Counted from the first letter of the stretch, positions 1 to 8,819 are shown. The stretch is 32,990 bases of DNA from Deltaproteobacteria bacterium UBA5756 (GCA_002418985.1 DIFE01000026.1:3401-36390), one strand, 5' to 3'. Numbers and translations are program-made. The notes: generated by a model not told the origin, from the letters alone.

Positions 1-24
1 GTCTTACCGCTTGACGACACCCCA
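1..24 (-). tRNA. tRNA-Gln, 5' part only (cut by window edge)
   Basis: On the minus strand, bases 24 to 1 read as the 5' end of a bacterial glutamine tRNA: an acceptor strand starting TGGGG, then the D-stem and D-loop with the AAGCGGTAAG pattern. The anticodon, T arm and 3' end lie outside the window, so the anticodon cannot be read. The gene follows the spoVG stop by 6 bases on the same strand, and a glutamine tRNA downstream of ispE is a common arrangement in deltaproteobacteria (usually followed by prs). It is probably co-transcribed with the operon and released by tRNA processing. The identity rests on only 24 bases, so it is likely but not proven. Confidence 0.8.
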
Positions 25-30
25 AAGTTT

Positions 31-300
31 TCACAATGTTTGAGGTCTGCTTATTTCCTGCTCGTAGGCCCCGAGAACGCTCTCCTCTATCATCTGCCGG
101 GTGACGTTATTTAAAGGATGGACCGTATCACGGAATGAGCCGTCTTTCATCTTCTTGCTCGGCATGGCTACGAAGAATTTACTCTCACCCTGTATTACCT
201 TGAGATCCCGGACAATGAAACAATCGTCAAAGACGATCGATGCATACGCCTTCACCCGCTTTTCATCAACGGGGAATATCCTTACATCGGTAATCTCCAT
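31..300 (-). CDS. spoVG: SpoVG family nucleic-acid-binding regulator
   Basis: An 89-residue protein starting MEITDVRIFPV and containing the family pattern of a compact beta-rich domain (ASIVFDDCFIVRDLKVI, then FVAMPSKKMKDG and HPLN). SpoVG proteins bind nucleic acid and act as site-specific regulators; the name comes from Bacillus sporulation, but the family is widespread in non-sporulating deltaproteobacteria. An ATG ten codons further upstream is open, but it falls inside the end of ispE, and the start at 300 has a GGAGGG ribosome site about 8 bases before it, so I chose that. It starts 4 bases after the ispE stop, so it is translated from the same message. The downstream neighbour is the tRNA. 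Confidence 0.92.
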   Translation of the reverse strand: MEITDVRIFPVDEKRVKAYASIVFDDCFIVRDLKVIQGESKFFVAMPSKKMKDGSFRDTVHPLNNVTRQMIEESVLGAYEQEISRPQTL

Positions 301-304
301 TAGT

Positions 305-1153
305 TTACCCTCCCTGCACGCTGTGCGCAATAAAAACAGTTCCTATCTTGTTTATTGCCGGCAACGATGATGCCTGCTTCGCATCTTCTTCATTTCCGAA
401 GATAGCGAACACCGACGAACCGCTTCCACTCATCAGCGAACCGAGAGCTTTTGTCTTTTTCAGCGTATCCTTGATCCCTTCGATTTGAGGACACATCGAG
501 ATGGCGACACGTTCGAGGTCATTCTCCAAAATGCCCGCGATTACATCCGGATTACTGAAGTTTCCCCTCAATTTAATATCGTTTTGCTCCTTTGTCAACA
601 CGATTTTTAAGCCTTCATAGACCGCTTTCGTCGATATGCTGACATTCGGATACACAACGACATACCACATCAGGGGCAGTTCGATTGGTGTGATTACATC
701 ACCTGTCCCTTCCATGATGCAGGGATTTCCATGGAGGAACAGGGGGACATCGGCGCCCACCCGGCTGCCGATGCGACTTAGTTCTTCGCCGCTGAGACCA
801 AGCTCCCAGCGCGTACAAAGCTCTTTCAATACCGTGGCGGCGTTGCTGCTCGGTCCGCCGAGACCACTGCCGATGGGGATGTGTTTTTCGATGGAGACGT
901 GAATGCCTCTGCGGACCGAAGCCGCCTCGCTCAGCATCCGGATTGCCCGGTACACAGTGTTCCCTTCTCCCCGCGGAAGAATCCCCTTGTCATCGTCAAC
1001 AATAATCTCATCGCCCGCAATGTCCTCAATATTGATTCGGTCACAGAGGGAAATAAGATCGACAATGCTGCGGATATTATGATAGCCGTCGGGCCGCCTG
1101 GAAAGGACTTTAAGATACAGATTGACCTTGGCAGGTGAAAGAAGGGTCTTCAT
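305..1153 (-). CDS. ispE: 4-diphosphocytidyl-2-C-methyl-D-erythritol kinase
   Basis: IspE phosphorylates CDP-methylerythritol with ATP in the cytoplasm, the fourth step of the MEP route to isoprenoids. The 282-residue length is normal. It has the substrate-end motif PAKVNLYLKV at residues 7-16, the GHMP-kinase glycine-rich ATP loop (PIGSGLGGPSSNAA, about 93-106), the catalytic aspartate in GADVPLFL (D135), and the C-terminal GHMP motif SGSGSSVFAIF. The start codon is 5 bases after the rng stop with an AGGA site in front, so expression is coupled to rng. Nothing looks damaged. The assignment is firm because all three GHMP motifs and the IspE-specific N-terminus are present. Confidence 0.96.
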   Translation of the reverse strand: MKTLLSPAKVNLYLKVLSRRPDGYHNIRSIVDLISLCDRINIEDIAGDEIIVDDDKGILPRGEGNTVYRAIRMLSEAASVRRGIHVSIEKHIPIGSGLGGPSSNAATVLKELCTRWELGLSGEELSRIGSRVGADVPLFLHGNPCIMEGTGDVITPIELPLMWYVVVYPNVSISTKAVYEGLKIVLTKEQNDIKLRGNFSNPDVIAGILENDLERVAISMCPQIEGIKDTLKKTKALGSLMSGSGSSVFAIFGNEEDAKQASSLPAINKIGTVFIAHSVQGG

Positions 1154-1158
1154 CGTTC

Positions 1159-2640
1159 CTACATTATTCCTTCTATCTGGAACTTTTCAATCCCAAAATC
1201 GGGATTGGCGACGAGGTTCACCTTTGTCCCGTAGGCCGTCTCTATCTGTTCCAGCGAACTTTTCTCCTCTTCATAGAGAAGATTTGCCACATCCGGAGAG
1301 AGATAGATGGTGAATATTCTCCCCTCGCCCTTTCTGCATGCGCTCCTGAGTTCTCTGAGCACCTCATAACAGACTGTAAAACGGGATTTAATATATCCTG
1401 AGCCTTCACAATTGGGGCATGTCTCGGTCAGGAGGTTGACGACGTTGTGGCGAGTCCGCTTCCTGGTGAGCTGGACAAGCCCCAATTCGCTGATGGGATA
1501 AGCGAAGGTCTTGATCCTGTCCTTCTTAAGGGTGTCCATCAGCGACTGGAAAACAATCTCACGTGATTCTTTGCGCTCCATGTCGATAAAATCGACGATG
1601 ATGATGCCGCCGACATTCCTGAGGCGTATCTGGTAGGCAATCTCCTTGACGGCTTCGAGATTCGTCCTCAGGATGGTGTCTTCCAGATCTTTTTTACCAA
1701 GATACCGGCCTGTATTGACATCGATGACCGTGAGGGCCTCGGTGTAATCGAGGACGATGTAGCCCCCGGATTTCAGCCATATCTTCCTCTGCAGAAGCTT
1801 GGCTACCTCCATCTCGATGCCGTAGACTTCGAAAATGGGGTCCTTTTCGTCGAAATAGACTACTTCGCAGCCTTCTTCCGGCAGGTATTCTTTGAGGAAC
1901 TCCTCCAGTCGGCTGTAGACAAACTGATCGTCAACGATCACTTTCTTCAGGTTGTGTGAATGAAGATCGCGGACCACCCTGAAGATAATGCCAAGCTCCT
2001 GATGAAGGATCGCAGGGGCACGCGTTGCTTTTGCCTTCTCCTGGATGCTCTCCCAGATACGCTTCAGGAAGATGAGATCCGTCTCAAGCTCCTCCGAACT
2101 CTTGCCTTCCGAAGCGGTCCTGCTTATGAGCCCGTACCCCTTGGGGCATATATCTTTCAACACCGTGGCAAGGCGTTTGCGTTCCTCTTCGTCTTCGATC
2201 TTTCGGGACACGCCGATATGGTCCGTACCGGGCATGAGAACGAGGAGTCTTCCGGGAAGCGTAATCTTCGACGTTACCCGCGTTCCCTTCTGTCCGATGG
2301 GCTCACGGGAAACCTGCACGATCAGTTCCTGGCCGTCCTCAAGAACGCCCTCGATCCTCTCGCCTCCCTCAAAATGAAAATCGGCGCCGTCGAACTCCTC
2401 GTACATCATACGGTCGAGAATGATGTCTCCAACATAGAGGAAGGCCGACTTCTCTAGTCCGATGTCAATGAAGGCGGCATCCATCCCGGGGACAATCCGC
2501 ACAACCTTGCCCTTGTATATACTGCCCACCATGCTATGATCGTTTTTCTTTTCGATAAAGAATTCCACGAGAACGCCATTCTCAAGGAAAGCGATCCTCG
2601 TTTCGCTGTACGTGACATTTATAACCAGTTCAGATGCCAT
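1159..2640 (-). CDS. rng: Ribonuclease G (Rne/Rng family)
   Basis: A 493-residue RNase E/G family endoribonuclease that cuts single-stranded RNA in 5' rRNA maturation and mRNA decay. An S1 RNA-binding domain lies at about residues 37-125 (GSIYKGKVVRIVPGMDAAFIDIG). The DNase I-like catalytic part carries the two magnesium aspartates D307 (TVIDVNTGRY) and D350 (IIIVDFIDME). The zinc-link is CPNC at 408-411. The protein stops soon after the small domain and lacks the long disordered degradosome scaffold of RNase E, so RNase G is the better name. Its ATG overlaps the end of the upstream radical SAM gene by 11 bases, which points to translational coupling. Confidence 0.95.
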   Translation of the reverse strand: MASELVINVTYSETRIAFLENGVLVEFFIEKKNDHSMVGSIYKGKVVRIVPGMDAAFIDIGLEKSAFLYVGDIILDRMMYEEFDGADFHFEGGERIEGVLEDGQELIVQVSREPIGQKGTRVTSKITLPGRLLVLMPGTDHIGVSRKIEDEEERKRLATVLKDICPKGYGLISRTASEGKSSEELETDLIFLKRIWESIQEKAKATRAPAILHQELGIIFRVVRDLHSHNLKKVIVDDQFVYSRLEEFLKEYLPEEGCEVVYFDEKDPIFEVYGIEMEVAKLLQRKIWLKSGGYIVLDYTEALTVIDVNTGRYLGKKDLEDTILRTNLEAVKEIAYQIRLRNVGGIIIVDFIDMERKESREIVFQSLMDTLKKDRIKTFAYPISELGLVQLTRKRTRHNVVNLLTETCPNCEGSGYIKSRFTVCYEVLRELRSACRKGEGRIFTIYLSPDVANLLYEEEKSSLEQIETAYGTKVNLVANPDFGIEKFQIEGIM

Positions 2641-4927
2641 GTATTCGTCTCGATTCTACCTTGATGATCCTCGTATAACCACCTTCAGTCCAAAGCTGCT
2701 TGACACCCTTGCCCCGCCACAGAGACAGATATCTGCCCGCGGTGCCCTTCCACACAAAGGGTTCACCTTCCGGCGGTGCATCCGAAATCAAAATGAACAG
2801 ATAATCTTTTACCATATCTTTCAGAGAACCTTCCATAAATTCGTATATTCTTATGCCCGAGGGCAGCCTTTCGTTGATCTTTTGAACCGTTCGCGCATCC
2901 ACGGTCATGCTGTTGTCTGTTTCTATCTCAATAAACTCGCAGAAACTCTCCACCCCTACGGGAAGCGCATCCGTCAAGGCTATCTTCGGCAGCGGGTGAT
3001 ACTTTCCCCGTGTCCTTATCCTGATACCCGAAGCCTTCATTGCCCTTACAAGGATGTTCATCGTGTCGAGGTGGCCGATGTACCGGGCGTCGCCGTACTT
3101 GCCGTAGCGAAAGGCGACCTTCTTCGTCCCCTCGGGCAGACCGACCGCGTGCGCGGCCGTGTCACCGGATTTAATGGAGATATCGGACGGGCCCTGGACG
3201 GATTCGCATTGCCCGAGGCCTTTTTCAATCCCCGCGCATCCAAGCCCACATGCGGCGCATCCAGTCAGGCAATCCACTGTCATGTCACCCGTTTCTGCCT
3301 TTTCCAGTTCCTTCAGAAGGAAACTGGTATCGAAACCCATGTCGACCATATTCCAGGGCAATTTCTCCGCGGGGTCGCGGCGGCCCGTATATAGTTTCAT
3401 ATCCGACAGATCTTCTTCAAACCACTGCCGGTATGGTTCAAAGGAAAAAAACTCCCTCCACGCTTCGAGGCGTACGCCCTGCCCGTGAAGATACTCGAAA
3501 AGCCCTGCAAGACGCTCGTCCGCCCGTGCCACGATACCCTCGACGATGCTGACCGAGGTATCGCGGTATCGCACCCGGGCACCGGTCTTTTTGAGGGCAT
3601 CCTTGATGAGCATGATCTTCTGCATTAGGATGTCTTCGTCATCCATGGGCAGCCACTGAAAAGGGGTATGAGGTTTGGGAGTAAAGGGTGATACGGAGAG
3701 GTTCACATCCATGCCCGCCGCCCGGAATGGAAGTATCACGTCACGGACGGCCAGAAGGTCATCATCCGTCTCCCAGGGAAAGCCGACCATGAGATAAAGC
3801 TTCAGTCTGCGCCAGCCAAGGGCTTTAAGCTGAGGCAATTGCCTCACGAGATTCTCAACGTCTATATCCTTGTTGAGCCGGGCGCGCAAGCCCGGGGTCG
3901 GGGCCTCCAGGGCAAAGGTGAAACCCGTGCGGGCCATCTCTCCCATGGCTGCTATCTCCGCGCTTCCTATACTGCCGATCTTAAGCGACGGCAGGCTGAC
4001 GGACAGGCCCTGATAGTTGGTCTTCGTATAGTCAAGCACGTCGAAGAGGGACCCATAATCCCCGGAACTCAGCGACAACAGTGAAATCTCCTCATAGCCG
4101 GTATTGCGAAGCCCTTCGTCAATGATCCCTTTGACTGTCTCAAACGAACGCTCACGGTAAGGACGGTAGCCGAACCCGGCAAGGCAAAACCTGCAGCCGT
4201 TCCCGCAACCCCTTGATATTTCTATGTTGAGCCGGTTATGAACGCTGTCCACCGTGGGTATGGGAGGGCGAACGGGATGGTACGCGCTGTCAAGATCACC
4301 GACAAAAAGGCGCTTCACCCCCGCGGAAAAGACAAACGGGGAATGGACCCCTTCCAGTTTTGCCAGTTCCGTTATAACCCTGTCCCTCGTTTCGCCTTTC
4401 ATCTCCCGGACTGTATTCAGTATTGAAACGAGAACCTCGTCGCCTTCACCTGCCACGATGATATCAAAGAACCGTTCGTAAGGCTTCGGGTTAAGCATGA
4501 GCGGACCGCCGCCGATGACGATGGGGTCTTTGCCTGTCCTCTCCTGCGCACGTATCTTGACGCCCCCGAGGTCAAGCATGTTAAGAACGTTTGTCACATT
4601 CAGCTCGTAAGTCACCGAAAACCCGATGATATCCATTTCACGAAGGGGCGTTTTAGATTCCAGGGTTGCAAGTGCGGCACCCGTGCTCCTGAGATGATCT
4701 TCCATATCCGCCCAGGGCGCGAAACACCTTTCGCACCAGACGCCTTCAACATTGTTTGCGATCTCGTACAGAAGAAACAGACCATAGTACGACATGCCTA
4801 TCTCGTATATATCGGGATAGCACAGGGCAAAACGAACCCTGGCGTCCTTCGGGTCCTTTCTCACATGATTGGGCTCGCAGCCAATATACCGCGCGGGCCT
4901 CATAATATGTCGGGGAATGGTAAGCAT
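2630..4927 (-). CDS. B12-binding-like radical SAM protein with C-terminal DUF2344 domain
   Basis: A 765-residue protein of the uncharacterised radical SAM type that often sits next to rng in deltaproteobacteria. Residues 1 to about 200 resemble the cobalamin-binding region of such enzymes (PARYIGCEPN start; IIGFSVTYELNVTNVLNML; IVIGGGP). The radical SAM cluster motif is CGNGCRFC at about 241-248, spaced CX3CX2C for the 4Fe-4S cluster. The cysteine-rich segment CLTGCAACGLGC, about 555-566, is typical of the family. The last 200 residues (VAFRYGKYGDARYIGHLDTM) match DUF2344. Its substrate is unknown; location next to rng suggests an RNA-linked role, but that is inference. The 5' side is a repeat-bearing gap, so the operon promoter is likely there. 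I see only a weak ribosome site. Confidence 0.88.
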   Translation of the reverse strand: MLTIPRHIMRPARYIGCEPNHVRKDPKDARVRFALCYPDIYEIGMSYYGLFLLYEIANNVEGVWCERCFAPWADMEDHLRSTGAALATLESKTPLREMDIIGFSVTYELNVTNVLNMLDLGGVKIRAQERTGKDPIVIGGGPLMLNPKPYERFFDIIVAGEGDEVLVSILNTVREMKGETRDRVITELAKLEGVHSPFVFSAGVKRLFVGDLDSAYHPVRPPIPTVDSVHNRLNIEISRGCGNGCRFCLAGFGYRPYRERSFETVKGIIDEGLRNTGYEEISLLSLSSGDYGSLFDVLDYTKTNYQGLSVSLPSLKIGSIGSAEIAAMGEMARTGFTFALEAPTPGLRARLNKDIDVENLVRQLPQLKALGWRRLKLYLMVGFPWETDDDLLAVRDVILPFRAAGMDVNLSVSPFTPKPHTPFQWLPMDDEDILMQKIMLIKDALKKTGARVRYRDTSVSIVEGIVARADERLAGLFEYLHGQGVRLEAWREFFSFEPYRQWFEEDLSDMKLYTGRRDPAEKLPWNMVDMGFDTSFLLKELEKAETGDMTVDCLTGCAACGLGCAGIEKGLGQCESVQGPSDISIKSGDTAAHAVGLPEGTKKVAFRYGKYGDARYIGHLDTMNILVRAMKASGIRIRTRGKYHPLPKIALTDALPVGVESFCEFIEIETDNSMTVDARTVQKINERLPSGIRIYEFMEGSLKDMVKDYLFILISDAPPEGEPFVWKGTAGRYLSLWRGKGVKQLWTEGGYTRIIKVESRRIHGI

Positions 4928-4954
4928 GTTTTTTTCTCGCTGTGCTCCAAAGAA

Positions 4955-5031
4955 ACAGGTTATGGGTCATGGGTTATAGGTCATAGGGAAAATCTTTTCC
5001 TATTACCCATTACCTATCACCCATTACCTGT
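4955..5031. repeat. Inverted repeat of degenerate 7-bp units (copy A)
   Basis: Read on the minus strand the element begins ACAGGTAATGGGTGATAGG and continues in units of the form RGGTNAT; after an A/T-rich centre (about 4990-4999) it returns as the complement. The two arms are about 33 bases each, and both end in ACAGGT/ACCTGT. It lies between the phosphomannomutase gene and the radical SAM gene and overlaps the last two sense codons and the stop codon of the former. Two related copies are at 29811-29894 and 31246-31316. Confidence 0.85.
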
Positions 5032-6382
5032 ACTTTTTCATTATTTTTTCCAGATCTTCCATTACCATGGATTGGATGCGGTCGAGGTCCTCCCGGGTGC
5101 CGGCTTCGAACCTGAGAACGAGGATCGGCTGCGTGTTGGAGGAACGAACCAGCGCCCACCCACCGTCGAATATCGCCCTGACGCCATCGGTGTCTATGAT
5201 GGGGTATTTGGCACGGTAGAGGTCGGTAAGGTCGCGCACGACGTCAAACTTGACGTTGTCCGCACAATCTATGCGTATCTCCGGGGTAGAATAGGTTCTG
5301 GGAAGATCGCTTAAGAATTCCGATACGGGCCTTGCCTCTTCCTCCATTATTTCCAGGAACCTGAGAGACGCGTATATCGCGTCGTCATAGCCGAAGAAAC
5401 GGTCGGCGAAAAAGATGTGGCCGCTCATTTCGCCGCCCATCAGGGCATGGGTCTCTTTCATCTTCTGTTTGATGAGGGAATGACCGGCCTTCCACATGAT
5501 GGGCACACCACCTCGCCTGGCGATATCGTCGAAGAGATTCGTGGAGCACTTTACCTCCGAAACGAATGTCCCTCCCTTGTGCTCTTTGAGGATCTGTCGG
5601 GCAAAGATCAGCATGAGGTAGTCGCCCCAGATGATACCGCCCTGTTCGTCGACAATGCCTATCCTGTCGGCGTCGCCGTCATAGCCGATACCCACATCCG
5701 CCCTTTCCCTGCGGACAGTGTCCCGCAAAGTTACCAGGTTCTTTTCCACCGTCGGATCGGGAAAATGGTTGGGGAAATGGCCGTCCATGTCGCAAAAAAG
5801 ATCCGTTACCTGTTGACCAAACTCTCTCATGATGGGAAGAGCGATGACGCCCCCCGTACCGTTGCCGGCATCGATGACAACCTTGAAATTCTTTCCTATT
5901 TTTATGTTTGAGCGCAGATATCCGTAGTAATCTTTGACGATGTCCTTATATTCCGAGTACGACCCCGTCCCCCTTGTGTATCTTTCGGATTCGATGATCT
6001 TTCGTATATTCTGTATCTGTTCGCCATAGATGGTGGATTTGTCGACGGCGACCTTGAAACCGTTCATTGTGGGCGGGTTGTGGCTCCCCGTCACCATGAT
6101 CCCGCCTTCGACATCGAGGTTGAAAAGCGAATAGTAAAAGAGGGGTGTCGGGGCAAGCCCGACATCGGTAACATCGAGACCGCTTTCGACCATTGTCTCA
6201 ACAAGAAGGTCACGATAATGTTCGGAACTGAGCCGGCAATCGCGGCAGATGGAGGCCCGTTTCTTTCCCAGCCCGGCCATGTAGGACCCGAAGGCCCTCC
6301 CTATACTGCGAACGGCGTCATCGGTGAGGTCCTTCTCGACGTTTCCCCTGATATCATATTCTCTGAAAATCTCGTTGTTCAT
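5024..6382 (-). CDS. Phosphomannomutase/phosphoglucomutase
   Basis: A 452-residue alpha-D-phosphohexomutase of the AlgC/ManB type, which interconverts hexose 6- and 1-phosphates (mannose or glucose) for cell-surface polysaccharide and nucleotide-sugar supply. All four family motifs are visible: the phosphoserine loop TGSHNP (S100), the magnesium loop DGDADR at 235-240, the sugar-recognition GEMSGH at 317-322, and the phosphate-binding RSSNTQP near 415-420. The N-terminus FREYDIRG is typical. A clear AAGGAG site lies 5 bases before the ATG. Its C-terminus (KKYR then TAA) runs into the heptamer inverted repeat, so the repeat supplies the stop codon. A terminator separates it from the DUF72 gene upstream, so it needs its own promoter in the short gap 6383-6442. 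Confidence 0.93.
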   Translation of the reverse strand: MNNEIFREYDIRGNVEKDLTDDAVRSIGRAFGSYMAGLGKKRASICRDCRLSSEHYRDLLVETMVESGLDVTDVGLAPTPLFYYSLFNLDVEGGIMVTGSHNPPTMNGFKVAVDKSTIYGEQIQNIRKIIESERYTRGTGSYSEYKDIVKDYYGYLRSNIKIGKNFKVVIDAGNGTGGVIALPIMREFGQQVTDLFCDMDGHFPNHFPDPTVEKNLVTLRDTVRRERADVGIGYDGDADRIGIVDEQGGIIWGDYLMLIFARQILKEHKGGTFVSEVKCSTNLFDDIARRGGVPIMWKAGHSLIKQKMKETHALMGGEMSGHIFFADRFFGYDDAIYASLRFLEIMEEEARPVSEFLSDLPRTYSTPEIRIDCADNVKFDVVRDLTDLYRAKYPIIDTDGVRAIFDGGWALVRSSNTQPILVLRFEAGTREDLDRIQSMVMEDLEKIMKKYR

Positions 6383-6442
6383 GGCAACTCCTTATCCGGA
6401 CCGATTATCATTCCTGTCGCCTGATGACGGCCGTGACCGTGC

Positions 6443-6481
6443 AAAAAGTCCTCGGCAGGGGTACGACAGGCCTGTCCGAGG
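6443..6481 (-). terminator. Intrinsic terminator after the DUF72 gene
   Basis: On the minus strand the stem CCTCGGACAGG pairs with CCTGCCGAGG (one bulged base) around a short loop and is followed by ACTTTTTG, a five-T run (plus-strand A run 6443-6447). It lies 11 bases past the DUF72 stop codon and 60 bases before the phosphomannomutase start. Confidence 0.75.
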
Positions 6482-6492
6482 TCAAGCTGGCG

Positions 6493-7308
6493 TTAATTGT
6501 GGGGAGCGGCTTTGGCTGCCGTATCGAATGCCGGCTTCTGTCGCAGCAGTTCTATCATCATGAGAGCATTCCTGGCCGCTTTCCCTTCATGGCAATTATT
6601 GAAAAAGACGAAGGTCGTATCAGCATGTGAGGCTATGTCCTCGATGAGTTGTACGAAGGTCTTCAATTCTTTCTCTGTATACAAATAATTATACCGGACG
6701 TCAACGGGTTCCCTGAACCAGGCCCGGTTTCTGCCATGAAACCGGAAATAACCGGTTCGCGATGTGAGAACGGGCGTGAAGGGCATCAGGCCCTTGAGCT
6801 TTGGCTCATCGACAATGCAGAAGCCGAGCGAGAGCTCTCTCAAGAGATCGAAATACCGCTCGTCGAACCACCTGGAATTACGGAATTCCATGACCGACGT
6901 GTATCCGGCGAATTCGTCCTTCAGTTTTCGCAGGTACCCGATGTTTTCATCCGTCGGCAGAAACATGTAGGGAAACTGGAAAAGAAGGGCCTTCATGTTT
7001 TCTTCCAGCGGCTCGATACCCTCTTTGAAAAGCCGGCACGTTTCCTTAATGTCATCGGCGATGCAATGGGTGATGCCTTTGTATCCCTTGACGACGAATG
7101 AAAAATCTCTCGGGGTCCTCCGGGCAAAGGAATCCATCGTCTTGCGGGAAGGCATGGCATAATACGTATAGTTCACTTCCAGGGTCTTAAATCCCAGCTT
7201 GTTCACATAATAAGGGAGCATGTCCTGCTTTCTTGTGCCCTGCGGGTAAACCTCCCCTATCCAATCATCAAAAGAAAACCCGCTTGTTCCGATCAATATT
7301 TCGCCCAT
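6493..7308 (-). CDS. DUF72 family protein (TIM-barrel-like, function unknown)
   Basis: A 271-residue DUF72 (YecE-like) protein. Family features are the opening ILIGTSGFSFDDWIGEVYP, then LEVNYTYYAMPSRKT, FVVKGYKGITH, LLFQFPYMF, and the C-terminal FRFHGRNRAW and TTFVFFNNCHEGKAARNA patterns. These proteins resemble TIM-barrel sugar isomerase/endonuclease folds, but no reaction is established. The gene is divergent from the LOG-family gene with 78 bases between them and is followed by its own terminator, so it appears to be a single-gene unit. I see no convincing Shine-Dalgarno site upstream of the ATG; the sequence there is A-rich. Confidence 0.9.
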   Translation of the reverse strand: MGEILIGTSGFSFDDWIGEVYPQGTRKQDMLPYYVNKLGFKTLEVNYTYYAMPSRKTMDSFARRTPRDFSFVVKGYKGITHCIADDIKETCRLFKEGIEPLEENMKALLFQFPYMFLPTDENIGYLRKLKDEFAGYTSVMEFRNSRWFDERYFDLLRELSLGFCIVDEPKLKGLMPFTPVLTSRTGYFRFHGRNRAWFREPVDVRYNYLYTEKELKTFVQLIEDIASHADTTFVFFNNCHEGKAARNALMMIELLRQKPAFDTAAKAAPHN

Positions 7309-7318
7309 TCGTTTTAGT

Positions 7319-7347
7319 TTGACAAGCTATTTGTATGTAAATAATAT
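7319..7347 (+). promoter_or_regulatory. Sigma-70-type promoter for the LOG-family gene
   Basis: TTGACA at 7319-7324, a 17-base spacer, and TAATAT at 7342-7347. This is the best sigma-70 match I noticed in the window. It lies 39 bases before the ATG at 7387. On the opposite strand a second TTGACA occurs at 7354-7349 and could serve the divergent DUF72 gene, but I see no good -10 box for it. Confidence 0.7.
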
Positions 7348-7386
7348 ATGTCAACGTCCAAAATCTCAAGGTAAAAAGGGGAACAG

Positions 7387-8037
7387 ATGGAGAAACAATA
7401 CGTCATAGACGACATCAACCTCAAGGAATCCTGGAGGCTTTTTCACATCATGGCCGAATTCGTCGAAGGCTTCGAAAACTTAAACGAGATCAGCCCCGCC
7501 GTTACGGTTTTCGGAAGCGCCCGCAGCCAGAAAGGCGACGAGCTCTATGACAAAACGTATGGACTGGCGAAACTACTGGGAAAGAACGGCTTTAACGTCA
7601 TAACCGGCGGCGGCGGCGGCGTCATGGAGGCGGCGAACAAGGGGGCAAAGGATGCGGGGGCCAAATCCATCGGCATCAACATAGAGCTTCCCTTCGAGCA
7701 GAAACCCAACCCTTACGCAAACGTCCGGCTCAGCTACCGGTACTTCTTTGTCCGTAAGGTCATGTTCCTCAAGTACGCAGTCGCCTACATAGTCATGCCC
7801 GGCGGCTTCGGCACCCTCGACGAGTTCTTCGAGGCGGTCACCCTCATACAGACGAAGAAGATGAGGCCCTTCCCCGTCATCCTCTATGATTCATCATACT
7901 GGAAGGGACTCATCGACTGGATGAAAGAGCAGATGCTAAGCCACAACAGAATCCTCAAGGAAGACCTCGACATCTTCAAGATAATGGACGACCCCCAGGA
8001 AATAGTCGATTACGTGAAGAGATTCATAGTCCTCTAA
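7387..8037 (+). CDS. LOG family protein (TIGR00730 type nucleotide phosphoribohydrolase)
   Basis: A 216-residue Rossmann-fold protein. It has the nucleotide-binding stretch VFGSARSQKG near 41-50, a glycine-rich ITGGGGGVMEAANKGA at 72-87 and the hallmark PGGFGTLDE at 138-146. This matches the LOG / 'lysine decarboxylase-like' family. Characterised members release the base from nucleoside 5'-monophosphates (cytokinin activation in plants, PpnN-type nucleotide turnover in bacteria); the substrate here is unknown. An AAGGGG site precedes the ATG and a strong promoter lies upstream. Its stop overlaps the convergent trmI stop by 4 bases, so the two messages are complementary at their 3' ends. Confidence 0.9.
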   Translation: MEKQYVIDDINLKESWRLFHIMAEFVEGFENLNEISPAVTVFGSARSQKGDELYDKTYGLAKLLGKNGFNVITGGGGGVMEAANKGAKDAGAKSIGINIELPFEQKPNPYANVRLSYRYFFVRKVMFLKYAVAYIVMPGGFGTLDEFFEAVTLIQTKKMRPFPVILYDSSYWKGLIDWMKEQMLSHNRILKEDLDIFKIMDDPQEIVDYVKRFIVL

Positions 8038-8819
8038 GCGTCGCCAGGCGGTTGTGTCACATCCACATCCAGTGTATCCAGTTTTCGTGTGAAAACCAGG
8101 TACCCTGTGTGGGCTATCATGCGGTCGGTGGGACGGACACGTTCGGCTACGGTCTTGTATTTTCTGATGAGGATCTCAAGGACCTCCGTGTCGCCGAACC
8201 CTTCTTCCAGGGCCTTAAGGATATCCGATATCTGGTTGGCGGTGGGAACGATCATGCCTATCGGGGCGCTTCCTTTTACACATTCTCTTACTCTTTCCAG
8301 CACCGTCCAGGGTTCCCTCACATCGATGAAGGCGGCATCGAAATCTCCATCGGCGTATCCGTTGAATTCTTCGTTGCGGAGTTCCACGTTGTCCCATTCG
8401 CCGAAGCGATCGATATTCCGCTTTGCGTTCCTGAAATGCCGCTCTTCCTGCTCGAAGGAAACGACAAGCCCGCCGGGCCCCACGGCATGGGACATTATGT
8501 ATGTGTTAGCGCCGCTGCCGGTGCCCACCTCCAGAACTCTGGAGCCTTTCTTGAGGCCCAGACGGAAGGCGATAAAAAAGCTCTCCTTGGGAAAGACTAT
8601 TTGGGTTTCCCGTTTGAGGCCGTACATGACGATATCTTCGATAGTCGGTTCGAAGATATCATAATCCCCGATCCTGATACCGTATGGCTTGCCGATGAGG
8701 TCACCGTAGCGGAGCATCCCGCCTTTTCCGTGAAACGACTGATCGGCGGTTATCCGCTTGAGATACTTTCTACCGCGCCAAATAAGCAGTATCAGCTGGT
8801 TGTCTTCAATGGTTTTCAT
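8034..8819 (-). CDS. trmI: tRNA (adenine-N1)-methyltransferase, TrmI family
   Basis: A 261-residue class I SAM-dependent methyltransferase of the TrmI/Gcd14 family, which makes m1A (usually at position 58) in tRNA. The small N-terminal beta domain (YGDLIGKPYGIRI) and the family linker RETQIVFPKESFFIAFRLGL are both present, followed by SAM motif I VLEVGTGSGANT at 95-106 and FDAAFIDVREPW. The C-terminus is typical except for a short acidic tail. It follows tonB by 48 bases on the same strand and may share the exbB promoter, although the function is unrelated. The ribosome site is weak. No other nearby start is better supported. Confidence 0.88.
   Translation of the reverse strand: MKTIEDNQLILLIWRGRKYLKRITADQSFHGKGGMLRYGDLIGKPYGIRIGDYDIFEPTIEDIVMYGLKRETQIVFPKESFFIAFRLGLKKGSRVLEVGTGSGANTYIMSHAVGPGGLVVSFEQEERHFRNAKRNIDRFGEWDNVELRNEEFNGYADGDFDAAFIDVREPWTVLERVRECVKGSAPIGMIVPTANQISDILKALEEGFGDTEVLEILIRKYKTVAERVRPTDRMIAHTGYLVFTRKLDTLDVDVTQPPGDA

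Noticed and set aside
4955..5031. Heptamer repeats as a CRISPR array
   Set aside because: There are no regularly spaced unique spacers; the units are tandem, degenerate and inverted about a centre.
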